Below are positions 23,046 through 35,226 of a DNA stretch of 64,000 nt, in pieces (the first letter of the stretch is position 1; each line of letters opens with the position of its first letter). The notes under the pieces were generated by a model. That model had not been told where the DNA came from and did not search any database. It saw only the letters and a list, made by a program, of their open reading frames with translations. The DNA is from Cerioporus squamosus (Eukaryota > Basidiomycota > Agaricomycetes > Polyporales > Polyporaceae). The position numbers and the translations under genes were made by a program. Location of the stretch: positions 248,001 to 312,000 of the forward strand of contig JABYQS010000017.1 of NCBI GenBank assembly GCA_022592435.1, in the 5' to 3' direction.

Positions 23046-24767
23046 ATGTCCTCTTCGCCGTTGTCCGACGTAGCGAGCTCTGACGACCCGTCGTCGCGCA
23101 CGTCCTTTGACAGGGAACGCATCCTGGGCTCCCCGCCACCTCAGAATGGACTCAAGCCCAACGGAGATGCACCGCCGGTGCCCGAGGACCTCGATCCCGT
23201 ACAGCGGTTGGAGCAGGAGCTGCAGAGAACCCGGGAAGAGAAGGATACACTGGCCACGCAGTATCGGAATCTGCTTGCGAAGCTCACGACGATGCGGACG
23301 ACGTTGGGAAACAAGCTGAAGCAGGATGCCGTGCGTATCTCGCCACCTCGTCCCGTCTCATGCGCTCAACGTTCGATGCATAGGAAGAACTCGACCGTCA
23401 GGAGCAGCTAGTGCAGCAGCTCACAGTTCAGAACGAGGACCTCGTCGCCACCGTGGAGACCCTCAAGTCCGAGCTAATTGCGTCTAACGAGGAGGCGGAG
23501 CGCGCGTCCAGAGAGCTCGAGACTATGCGCAGCCGCGCCCTACACGACAGTACACAGGAGACCTTCTTGCGCGAACGCGAGCTACGAGAGCTTCAGGCCG
23601 AGCTCGAGCAATGTCGAATAGAGCGAGACGAGTGGGAACAGAAGGCGCTCCAGGAACACATCTCGGCGGACCAGGCGCGGACTGCTGCGGACACGCTACG
23701 TCGCGACCTGGAGGTTGAGCGGGACGCGAGACAGCGCGCTGAGGCGGACCTGGCGGTGGAGCGCGAGAAGTGCGGGAACTTGCAGTCGGTGCTGGAAGAC
23801 TTCCAAGCGTGTACGTCCCTACTAGTCTTCACGCGGGTGTCTGCCTAACAAGCAACAGCCAAAGAGCACGATCTCAAGCAGGCGGTTAGGCAGTATGAGA
23901 CTCAGTTAGTCCAGGTCACCCAGTCTCTAGCGGAGTACAAGAGTCGCGCGTTGAACGCGGAATTGCAACTCGAGGAGTCTTCGTCAAGTAACTCGCGCGT
24001 GCAGGAGCTCGAGAAGGAAGTGAAGGAGAAGAGCATCCTCATTGGCAAGCTACGACAAGAAGGTTCGTCCTTTGCCACCAACCCCTCACATATAGTCCTA
24101 CACAACGCTCATATTCGACTGCACTTCCAGCCGTCATCATGAACGAGCACCTCATGGAAGCCTTGCGCCGTCTCCGACGCTCGTCTTCGGAGACTAACGT
24201 CGACAGGCGTCTAGTGACGAACGTAATGCTATCTTTCCTGACCACTCCTCGCGCCGACCCAAAGCGCTTCGAGATGCTACAACTCATGGCCACCATTCTC
24301 TCATGGTCAGACGACGAGAGGGAAAAGGCAGGCCTACAGCGCAGCGGGAGTGCAACACTGCCTTCATCAGGTTCGCTCTTCTGGGGCCGATCGGCGACAT
24401 CGTCCCCCGCCAGCAAGCCTGCCGAGCTGCAGAAGACGGATGAGACAGAGGTACGTCCTCCCCCGCTGAGGCGTTGCGATGCACGCATGCATACACTGAC
24501 ATGTCGTCACAGTCATTCTCCCGTCTGTGGGTTGAATTCCTCCTCACAGAGGCTGGTTCCGGCGAGGGCTCTCCGCCACCACGCTCTCCGTCACGGCAGA
24601 ACGGCTCGCTGCCGAGCACCCCGACGCAACCGTCGACACGGTTGTCGCCGAGCGGCCTATCCGGTCAGCGAAGATTACCCTCATTTACTTCCGCCGCGAT
24701 GGCCAGCTCCCCTGAACTCAAGCTTGCGAGTCCTCCGCACAAGGGGAAGGAGAAGGCGCTTCCGTGA
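23046..24767 (+). CDS. RUD3: Golgin with GRIP-related Arf-binding domain (RUD3-like)
   Basis: A cis-Golgi coiled-coil tether of the Rud3/GMAP-210 type, recruited by Arf1 through a C-terminal GRAB domain. Exons 23046-23330, 23384-23810, 23859-24062, 24131-24450 and 24513-24767 join in phase to 496 aa. The start ATG (MSSSPLSDVASSDD) opens a disordered acidic/Ser N-terminus. Heptad-rich coiled coil runs from about residue 55 to 305 (RLEQELQRTREEKDTL ... VQELEKEVKEKS). The GRAB region is about residues 307-375 (MNEHLMEALRRLRRSSSE, VDRRLVTNVMLSFLTTPRADPKRFEMLQLMATILSW). A Ser/Pro-rich tail ends KGKEKALP. The gene is intact; the family call rests on the NxxLxEALRRLR and ERRLVTNxxLxF type motifs, and the gene symbol is by family only. 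Confidence 0.85.
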
Positions 24768-24989
24768 GCGCATGGACCTCGCTTGTGTATTTATTGGACA
24801 CTCCATGGGCTCGTGGGGAGGTTTGGTACCGTATTCCACTTTTTGTTACCCTTGCATAGTCCATACAGTCCGGTCGCATGTGTACATATCCTAACTACTT
24901 ATCTTTTCACATTTCCGGGATGTGCATGCGCCTCACAATCGGGATTGGACGAACGCTGGCAAGACTGGAAGTTGGGACCATGCGTCCCT

Positions 24990-26104
24990 TTCTACCGCCG
25001 AGAAAACCTGATATTGTCATACCTGCGGCGTCGCTTGGAGAGACGTCTCATCTGCAAGCATCTTGTATTCCCTATACAGTGCCCGTATAATGATTCTGTA
25101 CAAGATGAGCGATGCGATCCAAAGAACGGAAGACATGGTAGGTTCGACTCACGAGCGCACAGCCTGCACTTCAGCGAGAAAGTCGTCCGGAGTGGTAAGC
25201 TGGACATCCGGGGGAAATTGTTGGGCGATGTCCTGTGGATACACGGACCAAGGGCATGAGAGGCGCTTCGGGGCCAAATCTGAACAGTCCGTTGCTCGTG
25301 GCTTTTCTCAGGTCATCGTCCTCGCCTTCCTTGCGCATCGTGTCGTCCGCCTTCGATACGGGCTTGAGCAGGTCCCGCTTCTTGATAATATTTAGATACA
25401 ACTATGCGAGGTCGTGGATCGGGGCGTTCGGTTCGAGAATTCCGGTCTGCACGCTGCTCTCCAGCAAGGTGTCAATGGCGAGGGAAGGGTATGGGTACCC
25501 GATCCCCAAGGCTAAGGGGAACAGTTTGAGCTCTACATGCGAATCGTACGGATATGCAATATCGTAAGGACTTACCTCCAAGCGGGTCGACGCAATTTAC
25601 CGGGAGATTTATACAGGGCACTTCATTCACGAGGTCTTTCTCGGCATACACCGCGCCCTCACCGGTGCTAACACGGAGGTTGATACCGCTCTTGGCAGTG
25701 ACGACGCAGTCCCGACGGATGAGAGGGGGTTGTGGAGAGGCCACTCGAGCCTCAGGAAAATCCGGGTTAGGCGGAATGGTGGCGACGACTCCGTCTGAGG
25801 GGTCCGCTAGGTGCGTCTGGGTGACTATAATACACATGTAAACGTGCCATCGAGACTTATCGACATGCATCCGGAGTATCTAAAGAGCTCAAGATTCAAT
25901 GCAAAGTTTGAGATATATTGAGGACTGACTCACGTCGTACAGGTAGCCAAGGTGCCATGCGACGCGGTTCTCCAAACTGCGTGCCTCCTCGGCCTCGCCA
26001 TCCAAGCCCAAGTCCTTAAGTCACACTATCTGAAGCGCTTGCAGCTTCAGCGCAACGAAGCAATTGGGAGGCGGGCAGGGAAATATTCTGGGCGAATCAG
26101 CCAT
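24990..26104 (-). pseudogene. Unrecognised family X, truncated relic copy
   Basis: A minus-strand relic related exon by exon to the broken gene at 59.2-57.5 kb. It runs from MADSPRIFPCPPPN (26104), ALK and LGLDGEAEEARSLENRVAWHLG (near 25990-25930), to SRWHVYMCIIV, DGVVATIPPN and VVTAKSGINLRVSTGEG (exon about 25872-25575), PSLAIDTLLESSVQTGIL, YLNIIKKRDLLKPV, then PDVQLTTPDDFLAEVQ and IIIRALYREYKML (near 25090). Lesions: TGA in frame before LKDLGLDG, an in-frame TAG before LYLNIIKKRD (near 25395), and a frame change near 25250. The 3' third of the family is absent; the relic ends a few hundred bp from the 3' end of the RUD3-like gene. I do not recognise the family, and no catalytic motif is evident. 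Confidence 0.6.
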
Positions 26105-27845
26105 GTCAGTCGATAGGAATAAATCTGGAGGGAACTCTGAAGCAGCTGTGATTGGTATCCGGCCGGACGAAAGGGGGCAACAGAGATCTTCGAATCTCGG
26201 ATATATTGCTCGCGGATACACCGAGCCCCTGTGCGCTAGATATTTCCTGTTATGGATTCCGCCACGCCCATCGCCATCCTGAGAATCAAACGCAGGGAGG
26301 TGGCCGTCTTTGTGCCCATGGAGTGCCTTTAAGGGGCGCCACGAGCGAGACACATCACTCTCATACCTCTTCGCATAGTAGCTCAGCTAATGGACAGCCT
26401 GCGTATGCGACGAGTCGGACGTTTGAACAGTCCAACTCAGAGGTCTCTGCAATTGCGATCAAGTGAGTCTCAGCGTTCGGGATGATCTACATACCTTCGG
26501 GGAGGAATAAAATATTCAACAAGGCGGCAGTTGCTTTGCACAATCGACGTGATATCGCGGCATATGCCTGCCACCCAAATTGAACCTACGTACATTCAAC
26601 CTGACTGGCCAGGCTAGTGCAGTGGACATGACAGGCAAAGTAAGGACTTACGCAGGAGATCTAGTGACCAGTGTCCTCAGCTCCGCCAACCGAGCATCAA
26701 TGCGGTCCAGCTCTGTGCACCACACGAACGCTGCATCTGCATCCGCCAAGTGAGGATATGCCAGAACGCCAGAACGCCTGATGCATTTCCCGAGACCGCA
26801 AGACACCCTTTGTGGAGCCCGTGGAACTCGGGATCGCGCAACCACTGATGTACGCGGGAACGTTGCTGCTGACCCCATGATAGCAATGCATCGGTCTGAG
26901 CGGGGGAGCCGGAGAGCTGAGAATGGCCAGAGACTGTTGCCCGAATGCAGTGCAGGAGGACGTAAACTGCCTGAGTGGTGTCTCTGAATGAAAGGAAGCC
27001 CAGAGATGGATCCCATGCGGCCATTTCCACCTCGTACATAGCTTTCACTAGTGTCAGGATAGAGTCAGCTATTGCACGACGGTGCATCTCGTGGATTGCG
27101 CACCGTGAGACAGAGTATGGTATATAGGTCGACTCGGAGCTCCTTGCTCGTCATACATGCGCTTGAGTGTAGCGCATGCATGGCCAAATAGATTGCGCGA
27201 TTCACGGTCCTCCACTGTATGCTGGCAGAGCGACTTGCAGCAAGCTCCGCCATTTGCTCGGTGATCTCGTCGCCGATGAAGAAGTGACGAAGGATGATCT
27301 GTACAACGACGGTCCACCCGGTGACCCTCTCGGACCTGACGAGCATATGTCGGAGGCCGTACGATGAGCATAAGGGCACGGTGATAGGATCCTGGTAGTG
27401 GAGTCGCTCCGGAAGGTGCCACGGCCCCCATTCGGCCTGCATGAAGTCGAGTATGTCTGCGAAACACATAGCCACATGGCCAGTCCGAGAAGATCACGGG
27501 CATGGAGGACAGAAACTTTTTATCGGCTGTGGTGGTGTACGCCGTCGTAACGATGCCACGGTTAAGATGGTCCAGATGCTGGTGAATATAGTTCTGATCC
27601 CTACCCACGCCAAGTCGGCATGCTATCAGAGGCCTCATATGCTCAGTGACCCAGCCGTCCAATCTGGGCTCGGCCGACGTAGATCCATGTCGTACGCCGC
27701 GTGCACAACTTGTAGATCGCCTCACAAAAACGACGAATCACCCGCAGGACCGCGGCGCGCGTATATCTGAGCAACGTGTAGATGGCGAAGGATGCAGGAG
27801 ACCGGTACCGTAGCACAGTCGCTTCTTGAGCACTGGTAGGATGGT

Positions 27846-28180
27846 AGGCTCGCAGTGCCAGCCTCTAGTTACTCGTACCTCCTAATAGAGGCTGGTATTA
27901 CTTACCGAGGGGGGTGCGGAGGGGTACCGTGAGAAACTCACGCTTGGAGACGAGAGGCTGAAATTCTGTCGTTTTATCTCTGACGCTTCTACCACCTTAG
28001 ATGTCGTCTCCAAATTCGTGCAGGCTTGCGAGAGTGACGAGGAGGTCGAAGGATGCATTCCTGGGGTCAGCTAAGCGCTGCCAAGTTCGGTGTCCGACCG
28101 TTCCTCCCAGCCGAAACATTCGAACTCCGCAGTTCTCACGGCACCCCTCTGCACCCCCCTCGGTAAGTAATACAAGCCTA
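27846..28180. mobile_element. MITE-like element with long TIRs and 10-bp target duplication
   Basis: A 335-bp non-coding element. Near its ends, 27889-27935 and 28133-28179 form inverted repeats of about 47 bp with few mismatches (AGGCTNGTATTACTTACCGAGG ... GTGAGAA). The element is bracketed by a direct repeat GTAGGATGGT at 27836-27845 and 28181-28190. Removing it and one repeat rejoins the DUF6535 frame (VTIL/PVLKKRLCY on the minus strand), which confirms insertion into coding sequence. The left end has an extra ~43 bp containing its own hairpin (27858-27867 with 27886-27895). The 9-10 bp duplication is typical of Mutator-like elements, but no transposase is present, so the superfamily is inferred. 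Confidence 0.8.
27858..27895. repeat. 10-bp inverted repeat at the left end of the MITE
   Basis: CCAGCCTCTA (27858-27867) and TAGAGGCTGG (27886-27895) are perfect inverted copies separated by 18 nt. The right arm overlaps the start of the long TIR (AGGCTGG), so this looks like a partial extra copy of the terminal sequence, as left by nested or aberrant transposition. Confidence 0.6.
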
Positions 28181-28486
28181 GTAGGATGGTGACAACCAGG
28201 AAGGAGGTGAAGAGGATGGCCACCAGATCAAGGGAGAATGACGAGACCAGCGAGGAAAAGCACGGAGGCGAGCTGCAGCAGGATCGGAAGAATAACCACG
28301 ATCATCCCTAGGGGCGCCAAAGGTACTCACCACCGTCACATAGGCGTCTAACGGTTCCCTGCCTTCGGACCACCACCTTCTGACGCGTCCTGGCGCATCG
28401 AACGTCAGCATGCATAAGTACCACCTTCCAACCAACTTGTGATTACGCCTGTAACAGCATGTCTTCGGAGACAAACCTGCCGTCAT

Positions 28487-29539
28487 GTTCTACTGGTACT
28501 CCTGTTCAATCAGCAACTCCGCATAGGATACACACTCACATTGCATGTATGTAGAGTCAGACGAGAAGCGGGCGCGCTTTGGCTGATTAGAAATTTCAGC
28601 TGCCAGAAACACGACCACTCCCTCAGCTGTTTGGTATCTGTTGTCGCTCTGTCTTCTCCAGCGTTTCCCCGACCATGAAGTCGCCAGCCTGGACTCATCC
28701 AGTCAGACTCTGTTGCCTCCCGGACGTGCCTCGAAGCCACTATGTCCGTCGCCAACGGAGACAGCATAGAAAGGACAGAAAAATGTAGTACGTCCGAGCG
28801 GTGTGTAGTATCGATTGAGCAATGTCTGATAGATAGCCTTGTGCAGCCGCGAGCGACCTAAGCCCTCTCTCGGTCGATGCGAACGGCAAGACTCTTCTGC
28901 GGAAGCCACCTCCCTTCGGAGTGTCTATCGTTACACTACAACCAGATCTCTGACTGGTCATCTCCGGCTGTGGGTGTTGCGCTTCTAGACGGTTCCCCGA
29001 TGTTGTGTTCGCCTCACTGACGTCCGATGCCGCCGCTCACTATCCGATGAAGAACGCATAGCGCAGACTTCACAGAGCCAACCTCGAGGACTCTTGCATG
29101 CCGGTGTTCACTGAACAGGGTCGAGTGTTCGTGCGTTACTCATGGCCATGGTACGTCTAACATTATAACATGGATACGCAAACCCTGCTGACTATGGTAC
29201 CCACGGACAGGGTAAAGCAACGTCCAGAGACAATTCTGGTACACACTCGCCCGACCCTCACGGCTCTACCCATGATCTCAATATGACGCTGCAGGTACAT
29301 GCCACATCCCGGCCGACGTGTTCCCAGGGCGGGGCTTCCTCGTGGGGAAGTATGTCTGCGGGATTAGCGTGAGCATCCGCATGACCCGGTGCCAACGGAT
29401 GTTTGTCGACGCTCATTACTGTGGCTGTCTTCTATTGCATGCGCGCTCCGGCAAAGCTCAGTCAATAAAAGGACACCAGGGTAGGTGTTCTCTTCGACCA
29501 TCCCCTCGCACATCGTTCACTGGGAGCTACATACCTGAC
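28487..29539. other. Intergenic interval, no supportable gene
   Basis: Lies between the 5' side of the DUF6535 pseudogene and P450 B, and should contain the P450 B promoter. No frame with convincing splice context was found; the first exons of the DUF6535 paralogue are not recognisable here. Confidence 0.45.
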
Positions 29540-32073
29540 ATGATCTCATTGCTTCTGCAGGGAGCCGTCATATGCTCGGCCTCATGGCTGCTCTGGAAGT
29601 ACTTCCGACAGCTGGTCGTTAAGTCTCCACTGGATAACATCCCCGGCCCGCCGCCCCAGTCGTTCCTCTATGGTGAGTAAACGTCTCACAACGGACTACC
29701 CTCTAACATGAGGGTGATGCTCACGCTCTATGCATCGTCTCAGGAAATCTAACGCAGCTCCTGGACCGGAACGGGTGGGGATTCCTCAGCTACCTCACCG
29801 ACTCTTATCCGGGCATTGCCAAGCTGTATGGGCCACTCGGCGTACGTCTTTCTTTGCAGCTCGTACACGAGTGCTCGAGCTCACATACACTCTCAGCGGC
29901 GTATGCTATATGTCTTTGACCCCATGGCGATGCACAACATCATTGTGAAGGACCAATACGTCTTCGAAGAGGCCGAGTTCTTCATCAAGTGTGTCAAACC
30001 CCTGCCCACTCTCAATGCTACAGAGCTGACTAGCACTAGGTCTAACCGACTGTTATTCGGTCCTGGTCTGCTCGGGACCCTAGGTTCGCTCCGATCCATA
30101 TATTCATGCGAGGCATCCTGACCATGAGAACCCTAGGGGACCATCATCGGAAGCAACGCAAGCTGCTCAACCCAGCGTTCTCGATTGCGCATATGCGGCG
30201 CATGATTCCTATCTTCAACGCTGTCGGACATAAGGTGTGTCTCTCTGACGAGCTATCCCAGTAGCCGCTGCCACTCAACGCTGACTGGTCCCCCCAGCTA
30301 GTGGAGGGTATAGAAGATCGCATCCGTGATAAGCCCATAGCCGTCGAGCTGGACATGCTCTCCTGGATGGGTCGCACCGCTCTCGAACTCATCGGCCAAG
30401 CCGGGCTTGGTTACTCTTTCGACCCACTTGTCGCCGATACGCCTGACGACTTCGGGTACGCCATCAAGGCCTTCCAGTACGTTCCGCTCCTTCCTTGCGA
30501 GAGAAGCGTGACTGACTTGGGGACGGCTTGCGACTTGCAGGCCTACGATGGTGGCTATCAACTTCCTGCGCCGCCTGCTGCCTTATGTTTCAGACTTTGG
30601 AAGCCCCGCGTTGCGTCGCAAGCTTCTGCAGTTCATCCCGAATCCCGGCGTGCAAAAGATGAAGGACATCGTCGACACGATGTGGCGCCGGTCGGTAGAA
30701 ATTTACGAGTCCAAGAAGCTCGCCATCGAACAGGGAGACGAGGCCGTTTCTCAGCAGATCGGCGAAGGCAAGGATCTTATGAGCATTCTGCGTACGTCTG
30801 CAATGGTTCAAGTCACCGCCTTATGTGTGCTGGGTCTGATTCACGACGGGATGTGCAGTCCAGGCGAACATGAACGCCGCGGAAGAAGACAAACTCCCAG
30901 AAGAAGAGCTGCTAGGGCAGATGTCGTACGTCTTCGTGCTCTCCGGAGTTTCATATACCAGATGGGACAGCAACCGCGTGTTCTCTACACAGAACGTTCA
31001 TCCTAGCGGCTATGGACACTACGTCGAATGCTCTGGCCATGGCACTGTTCCTCCTCGCCGAGTGCCCAGAAGTTCAGGACAAATTGCGGCAGGAGATTCT
31101 CACAGCTTCCAAGGGCGAAGACCTCGGCTACGACACCCTCGTCTCGCTTCCGTATCTCGACGCGGTGTGTCGAGAGACATTGCGCCTGTAAGTCTACTCC
31201 GTCTAGTCGACGAGTTCCGAGACAGTGATACTAATCTTGAAGTGAACCATAGCCACGCGCCCGTCGCACAAGTCTTCCGAGAGTGAGTCCAGCCGGTGAT
31301 GCATAGTATGCTCACCTATGCTCATTGTCATGCAGGACCCGCGAGGACGTCGTGCTCCCTCTCTCCCAGCCAGTGAGAGGACTCGACGGGAAGTTCATGC
31401 AAGAAATCCCGATCCCCAAGGATACGACCGTGGTCGTCGGTCTTCTCTCGTCGAACCAGAACAAGCAGATCTGGGGCGAGGACGCTCTGGAGTGGAAGCC
31501 CGAGCGCTGGCTGTCGCCCCTTCCTGAGAGCGTGACGGAGGCCAAGATCCCAGGAGTGTATTCGAACTTGTACGTGCAGCCTCGACGTGTTCGTATCCTC
31601 CCAGCTTCGAGTAATAAGTTCACACCTCCCCGAGCACAGGATGACCTTCCTCGGAGGCGGCCGCGCATGCATGTGAGTCCTCGATTCCCTGTACCTGACG
31701 ACCACGTCGGTCTGATCAGCCCACTCCAGCGGTTTCAAGTTCTCCCAACTCGAGATGAGTACGTACCTCTCGCAACCTACCTCGTTCAGCTGCTCACCTA
31801 CCTTGCCGTACCTAACCACCCACCCGATCTGACGCCACACCTACCTCGCGCCACACCTACCTTGCGCCACGAACCACACCCCACCTCCCCCCACCCCCAC
31901 CAGAGGTCGTCCTCTGCCTCCTCCTCTCCAAGTTCACCTTCGCCCCCTCGCCCAAGCCTGTCTTCTGGAACCTCTCCGGCGTGCGCTTCCCGACCGTCGG
32001 GCCCAACAGCACGAAGCCGTCCCTCCCCATGAACGTCGCGTTGTACAAGCCTGTCGAAGCTGCCGCTGCTTGA
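29540..32073 (+). CDS. Cytochrome P450 copy B (CYP5150-like), intact
   Basis: Microsomal haem-thiolate monooxygenase, needing NADPH-P450 reductase. Fourteen exons join in phase: 29540-29672, 29744-29841, 29897-29988, 30040-30083, 30137-30234, 30298-30476, 30541-30791, 30859-30925, 30993-31187, 31253-31282, 31336-31569, 31640-31672, 31730-31758 and about 31904-32073, giving about 550 aa. N-terminal signal anchor (MISLLLQGAVICSASWLLW), hinge DNIPGPPPQSF, HRKQRKLLNPAFSIAHMR, I-helix AAMDTTSNA (~327-335), ETLR (~381-384), WKPERW, and haem loop FLGGGRACIGF (~477-487). I resemble it to CYP5150, a family that includes a Ganoderma lanosterol oxidase (established for CYP5150L8); the substrate here is not determinable. 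The most complete copy of this local family, with D. Confidence 0.9.
31833..31864. repeat. 16-bp tandem duplication in the last P450 B intron
   Basis: GCCACACCTACCTYGC occurs twice in tandem followed by a third partial GCCAC, within the unusually long last intron (about 31759-31903) of P450 B. Pyrimidine/CA-rich; probably a replication-slippage product. Confidence 0.5.
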
Positions 32074-35000
32074 TGGCCGGGGTCAGAGAGTGTCGTGCAT
32101 GTCACGTATCGTCTTCAACCGTATGCACTGTTGCCTGCCTGCACATACGAGGGTCACCAAGGTGTTAGCGTTCGGAACATAGTACGGCGTGCGAGTTCGA
32201 CCTTCGAAGTCGGGCCGCGGGCGTAACCACCATTCAACACTGCTCACCTTCTCACAAGCACTCGCCTCGGCAGATCATGACCTGCCCCGGTTGCGGTTGG
32301 AAGCTGCGTTGACGTGCGTGGCCGGAGGTGGTTACGATGGCGGATGTGGTTCACGAACAAGTCTGTCCGGTACGCAGAAGCGCTCACATGCTCACATGCA
32401 CATATCACCGGGCGCGAAAATGCGCGACTTGCGCTCCATGCCGACTTCGCATCCTCGAACGGTCCACTCAGCAAGTTACTCGAGCACGTATACTACAAGC
32501 ACGCATGCGCGCACACACCACAGATGAGCATCCTAAAAGCAATCATATTCGACCGTTCGTCCATACATAGCGTGACAGAGCCTAGACATGACTATTGACT
32601 GAAGGGGGAGGGGTGAGTCGGGACCACGCAGAGAACATAGTCCTAATAACGTATCGTTCGTACGTATCGTATCATAGCATAGCACAACCAAACAAACCAC
32701 AACGCGCACCCGGAGAGCAGACGCTGGAGAGCAACGAGTCCGCGAGTCCAAGTCCGAGTCCGAGCACCGAGTCCGAGCGGCAGAGAACACAACGCAACGT
32801 CCGCCACCACCACCACCACACGCGGGACAACATGAACGTACACATCTACAACCCACACACTCCTCGCACTTCCTAACGACGACGCACTGATCCGATGCGA
32901 TCATCCGCGTCCATCTTCCTGACCGTTCGCGCCCCCCACACCGCGTGTCCGCACGTCCGTCGTCGCACCATCGCCACGCACAACTTGCTGCTCCGAGGAA
33001 ACCCGCACGTACGCATCGCATAGGACAAGGGAGGGGGCATGATGGATAGATATGGCGGGTCATAGATGGAGACGGCGAGGAAACGCGCCGCTAGCCATAC
33101 ATCCGCGCGCTGAGAGGCGAGCGACGCAGACTTTTGGTAGAGTAGGGGAGAGGAAGACCAGGACGATGTGCGCTGTTGTACAATGCGAGGAACGCGATGC
33201 GGGTGTAGTGGTACAATGCGGGTGAGAATAGCGACGACGATGGTACATTGAGCAGATGTATGCGGATGTGCGGGGCGGATGCTTGACGAAACCATTCTTG
33301 AATGACGATGCGATGCAGCTCAAAGTATAGAGCGAGACGATGCGAACAGAGGAGGCCAGGATGTGACATTGACGGCGACGACGCAGCCACGGGATGATGA
33401 TGACACGGATTCACATTTCTATGTTGTCGACGAGAGTCTGAGATATGAGACAAATTGACCGATCAGGCAACGAGCGTCGGAAGGGAAGGTGTGGGTAGCC
33501 CAGCGGAGCGGCCGGGCGGATAGGGATAGGGTAGGAGTAGGAGTAGAGCCTGGGAACCGCGGAGTATGTACAGATCCAGCCGCCGAGCGCAAGGAAGGAC
33601 GGATGGAGACGGCGGAAGTCCCAGGCAGGTAACGGGATCGGGATAGGGATATATGGGGGAGACGGAGGTTTGTTGGGTATGCGTGGCAAGTATAGACACA
33701 AGACAAAGCTACGGCGGGGCGGAATCGAGGTCAGCCGAGGTCGCGGAGACGTCAGAGCGATACTCACGAGCAAGGCCAACAACGTACACCAGCCCCAAGG
33801 ATCCACTATGCCACACTGAGGACTTGAACGGAAGGACAAGAATGGGAAGGGGGAAAGGGGAGAGGTGATTCGAGGATAATAGACAAATACGGCGAGCAGA
33901 TACGTGTACGGTAAAAACGGCCAGCCGTAACCACGGGAGGCCCGCAGATAGACATTAGCCAGAGTAAATACTAGTGCACAAATTGCAAACGGAAGAAATG
34001 TGGGCGATGAGGCGATGATGTGATATTGATACACTGTGCGGCAACACGCGCCAGAAGGTAGAAGGGTGCATGAAAATCGTGCAAGATAAGAAGACGTCGA
34101 AGGAAAGTAAGGGCATGCGGGCGTAAATGGAGAGGATGAAGAGAGGAACATAACAGACATATCTCTGACGCCATAGAAATAACAAAGGGCGCCACGCTAC
34201 AGTACGATACCGAGAAAAGGGAAGTAATAAACACGACCAAGGAGTCCCAAAACCCAAGAACACATGCGGGGGCGACACCAGCCAAGAGAAGGGAAGAGAG
34301 ATACTAGCCCCCCGGGCAGAACCCACTGAACATCGTCCCGCTAATGCGAGCCAGGGGGGAGGGAGATAAATACGCGGATCGGCCCTCCAGCCGACCATAT
34401 AGTCGAGGATGTTTTGCTGCAGTCTTGATATTCGTTTTTCTTCTTGCTCGTCTATAGGTTCTGATGGTACAACGCCGGAGAGGTCTAAGACGACAACCGG
34501 CCGGGCAGAGCAGATGGCGGAGGAGGGGGAAGGGGGGAATTGCGATGCGGTTGGGATGCGAAAGCATGCACGCGAGCCGAGATGTAATGACACAAGTTGA
34601 GATCGAGAAGAGGCCAGGCGAGTGGGATAAGATATACAGGGGAAGGATCGATGTGGGCGACCTCCTCGAGCGCGACGAAGTCGCGGACCAGGGAGGTCTC
34701 TGCGGCCGACGATGGGGTATGAATGCCAGCGCCGACTGCTGACCCAGCAATAGGCGGGGTATCTAGGTTGGGTAGATGGGATAAGCGCGAGGATGTCCTG
34801 TTCGATGTTGCCGATACCGAGGGAAGTTGCCGTGGAAGAAAGTCGATGAGTGTAGAGCCCAAAAGAACCGGAGACCCAGATGACGCTGATGCTGATGCGG
34901 GATGCGAAGACAACGTCGAAAGAATAATGATACCAGGAAATAACGATATGACCCATGCGTGCGTCGACACCGGATGGGGTATCGAGGAGCGAGGTCTGCG

Positions 35001-35226
35001 GCGGATAGGATGTGGGGGTGACTAGCGTGGCGGATGGGATGACATTAAGCGATCGACGCAGGGCTTCATAAATGTTGCGGTATTAAGCAGAATCAGCGAT
35101 GATAGGAACAGCGTCTGGGGACCAATCGTCCGGGCTGCGAAGGGAAGATGACGTTAGCCATGGCAATGTAACGGTGAGGATGAACTAACCTCTACACTTG
35201 ACGAATTCTATGATGCTATAATACAA
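32074..35226. other. Gene-poor interval; one coding-like stretch on the minus strand
   Basis: Most of this 3.1 kb has no supportable gene. The best candidate is on the minus strand at about 34800-34380: LDTPPIAGSAVGAGIHTPS and DFVALEEVAHIDPSP in one frame, then (after a possible TAG acceptor near 34480) LSGVVPSEPIDEQEEKRISRLQQ and DYMVGWRADPRI in another. I could not join them in phase or find a start. Another short coding-like exon, DDWSPDAVPIIADSA and stop, lies at about 35135-35087 (minus). Around 33510-33550 the plus strand is G-rich with GGGATAGGGTAGGAGTAGGAG repeats. Confidence 0.4.

Larger units (their letters stand above)
26648..28486 (-). pseudogene. DUF6535 paralogue, degenerate and transposon-disrupted
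   Basis: Matches the DUF6535 gene at 10.6-12.9 kb but is broken in several ways. The membrane segment IVVILPILLQLASVLFLAGLVIL (about 28310-28245) runs into TGA. The next segment, DLVAILFTSFLVVTIL, continues in another frame, with about 30 nt lost. A 335-bp element (27846-28180) is inserted there. Coding resemblance resumes with RSPASFAIYTLLRYTRAAVLR, then HLNRGIVTTAY ... MPVIFSDW, a frameshift, AMCFADILDFMQAEWGPW, another shift, and the last exon reading LGFLSFRDTTQAVYVLLHCI, LHKGCLAVSGNASG and FVWCTELDRIDARLAELRTLV. Stop near 26648. Function unknown; certainly non-coding as assembled. Confidence 0.75.

Noticed and set aside
33411..34956. Long minus-strand open frames with hydrophobic stretches
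   Set aside because: The upstream and downstream frames overlap in different phases and the sequence is low-complexity (Ser/Pro/Leu/Tyr). Only a small central part looks coding, and it is noted within the interval entry.
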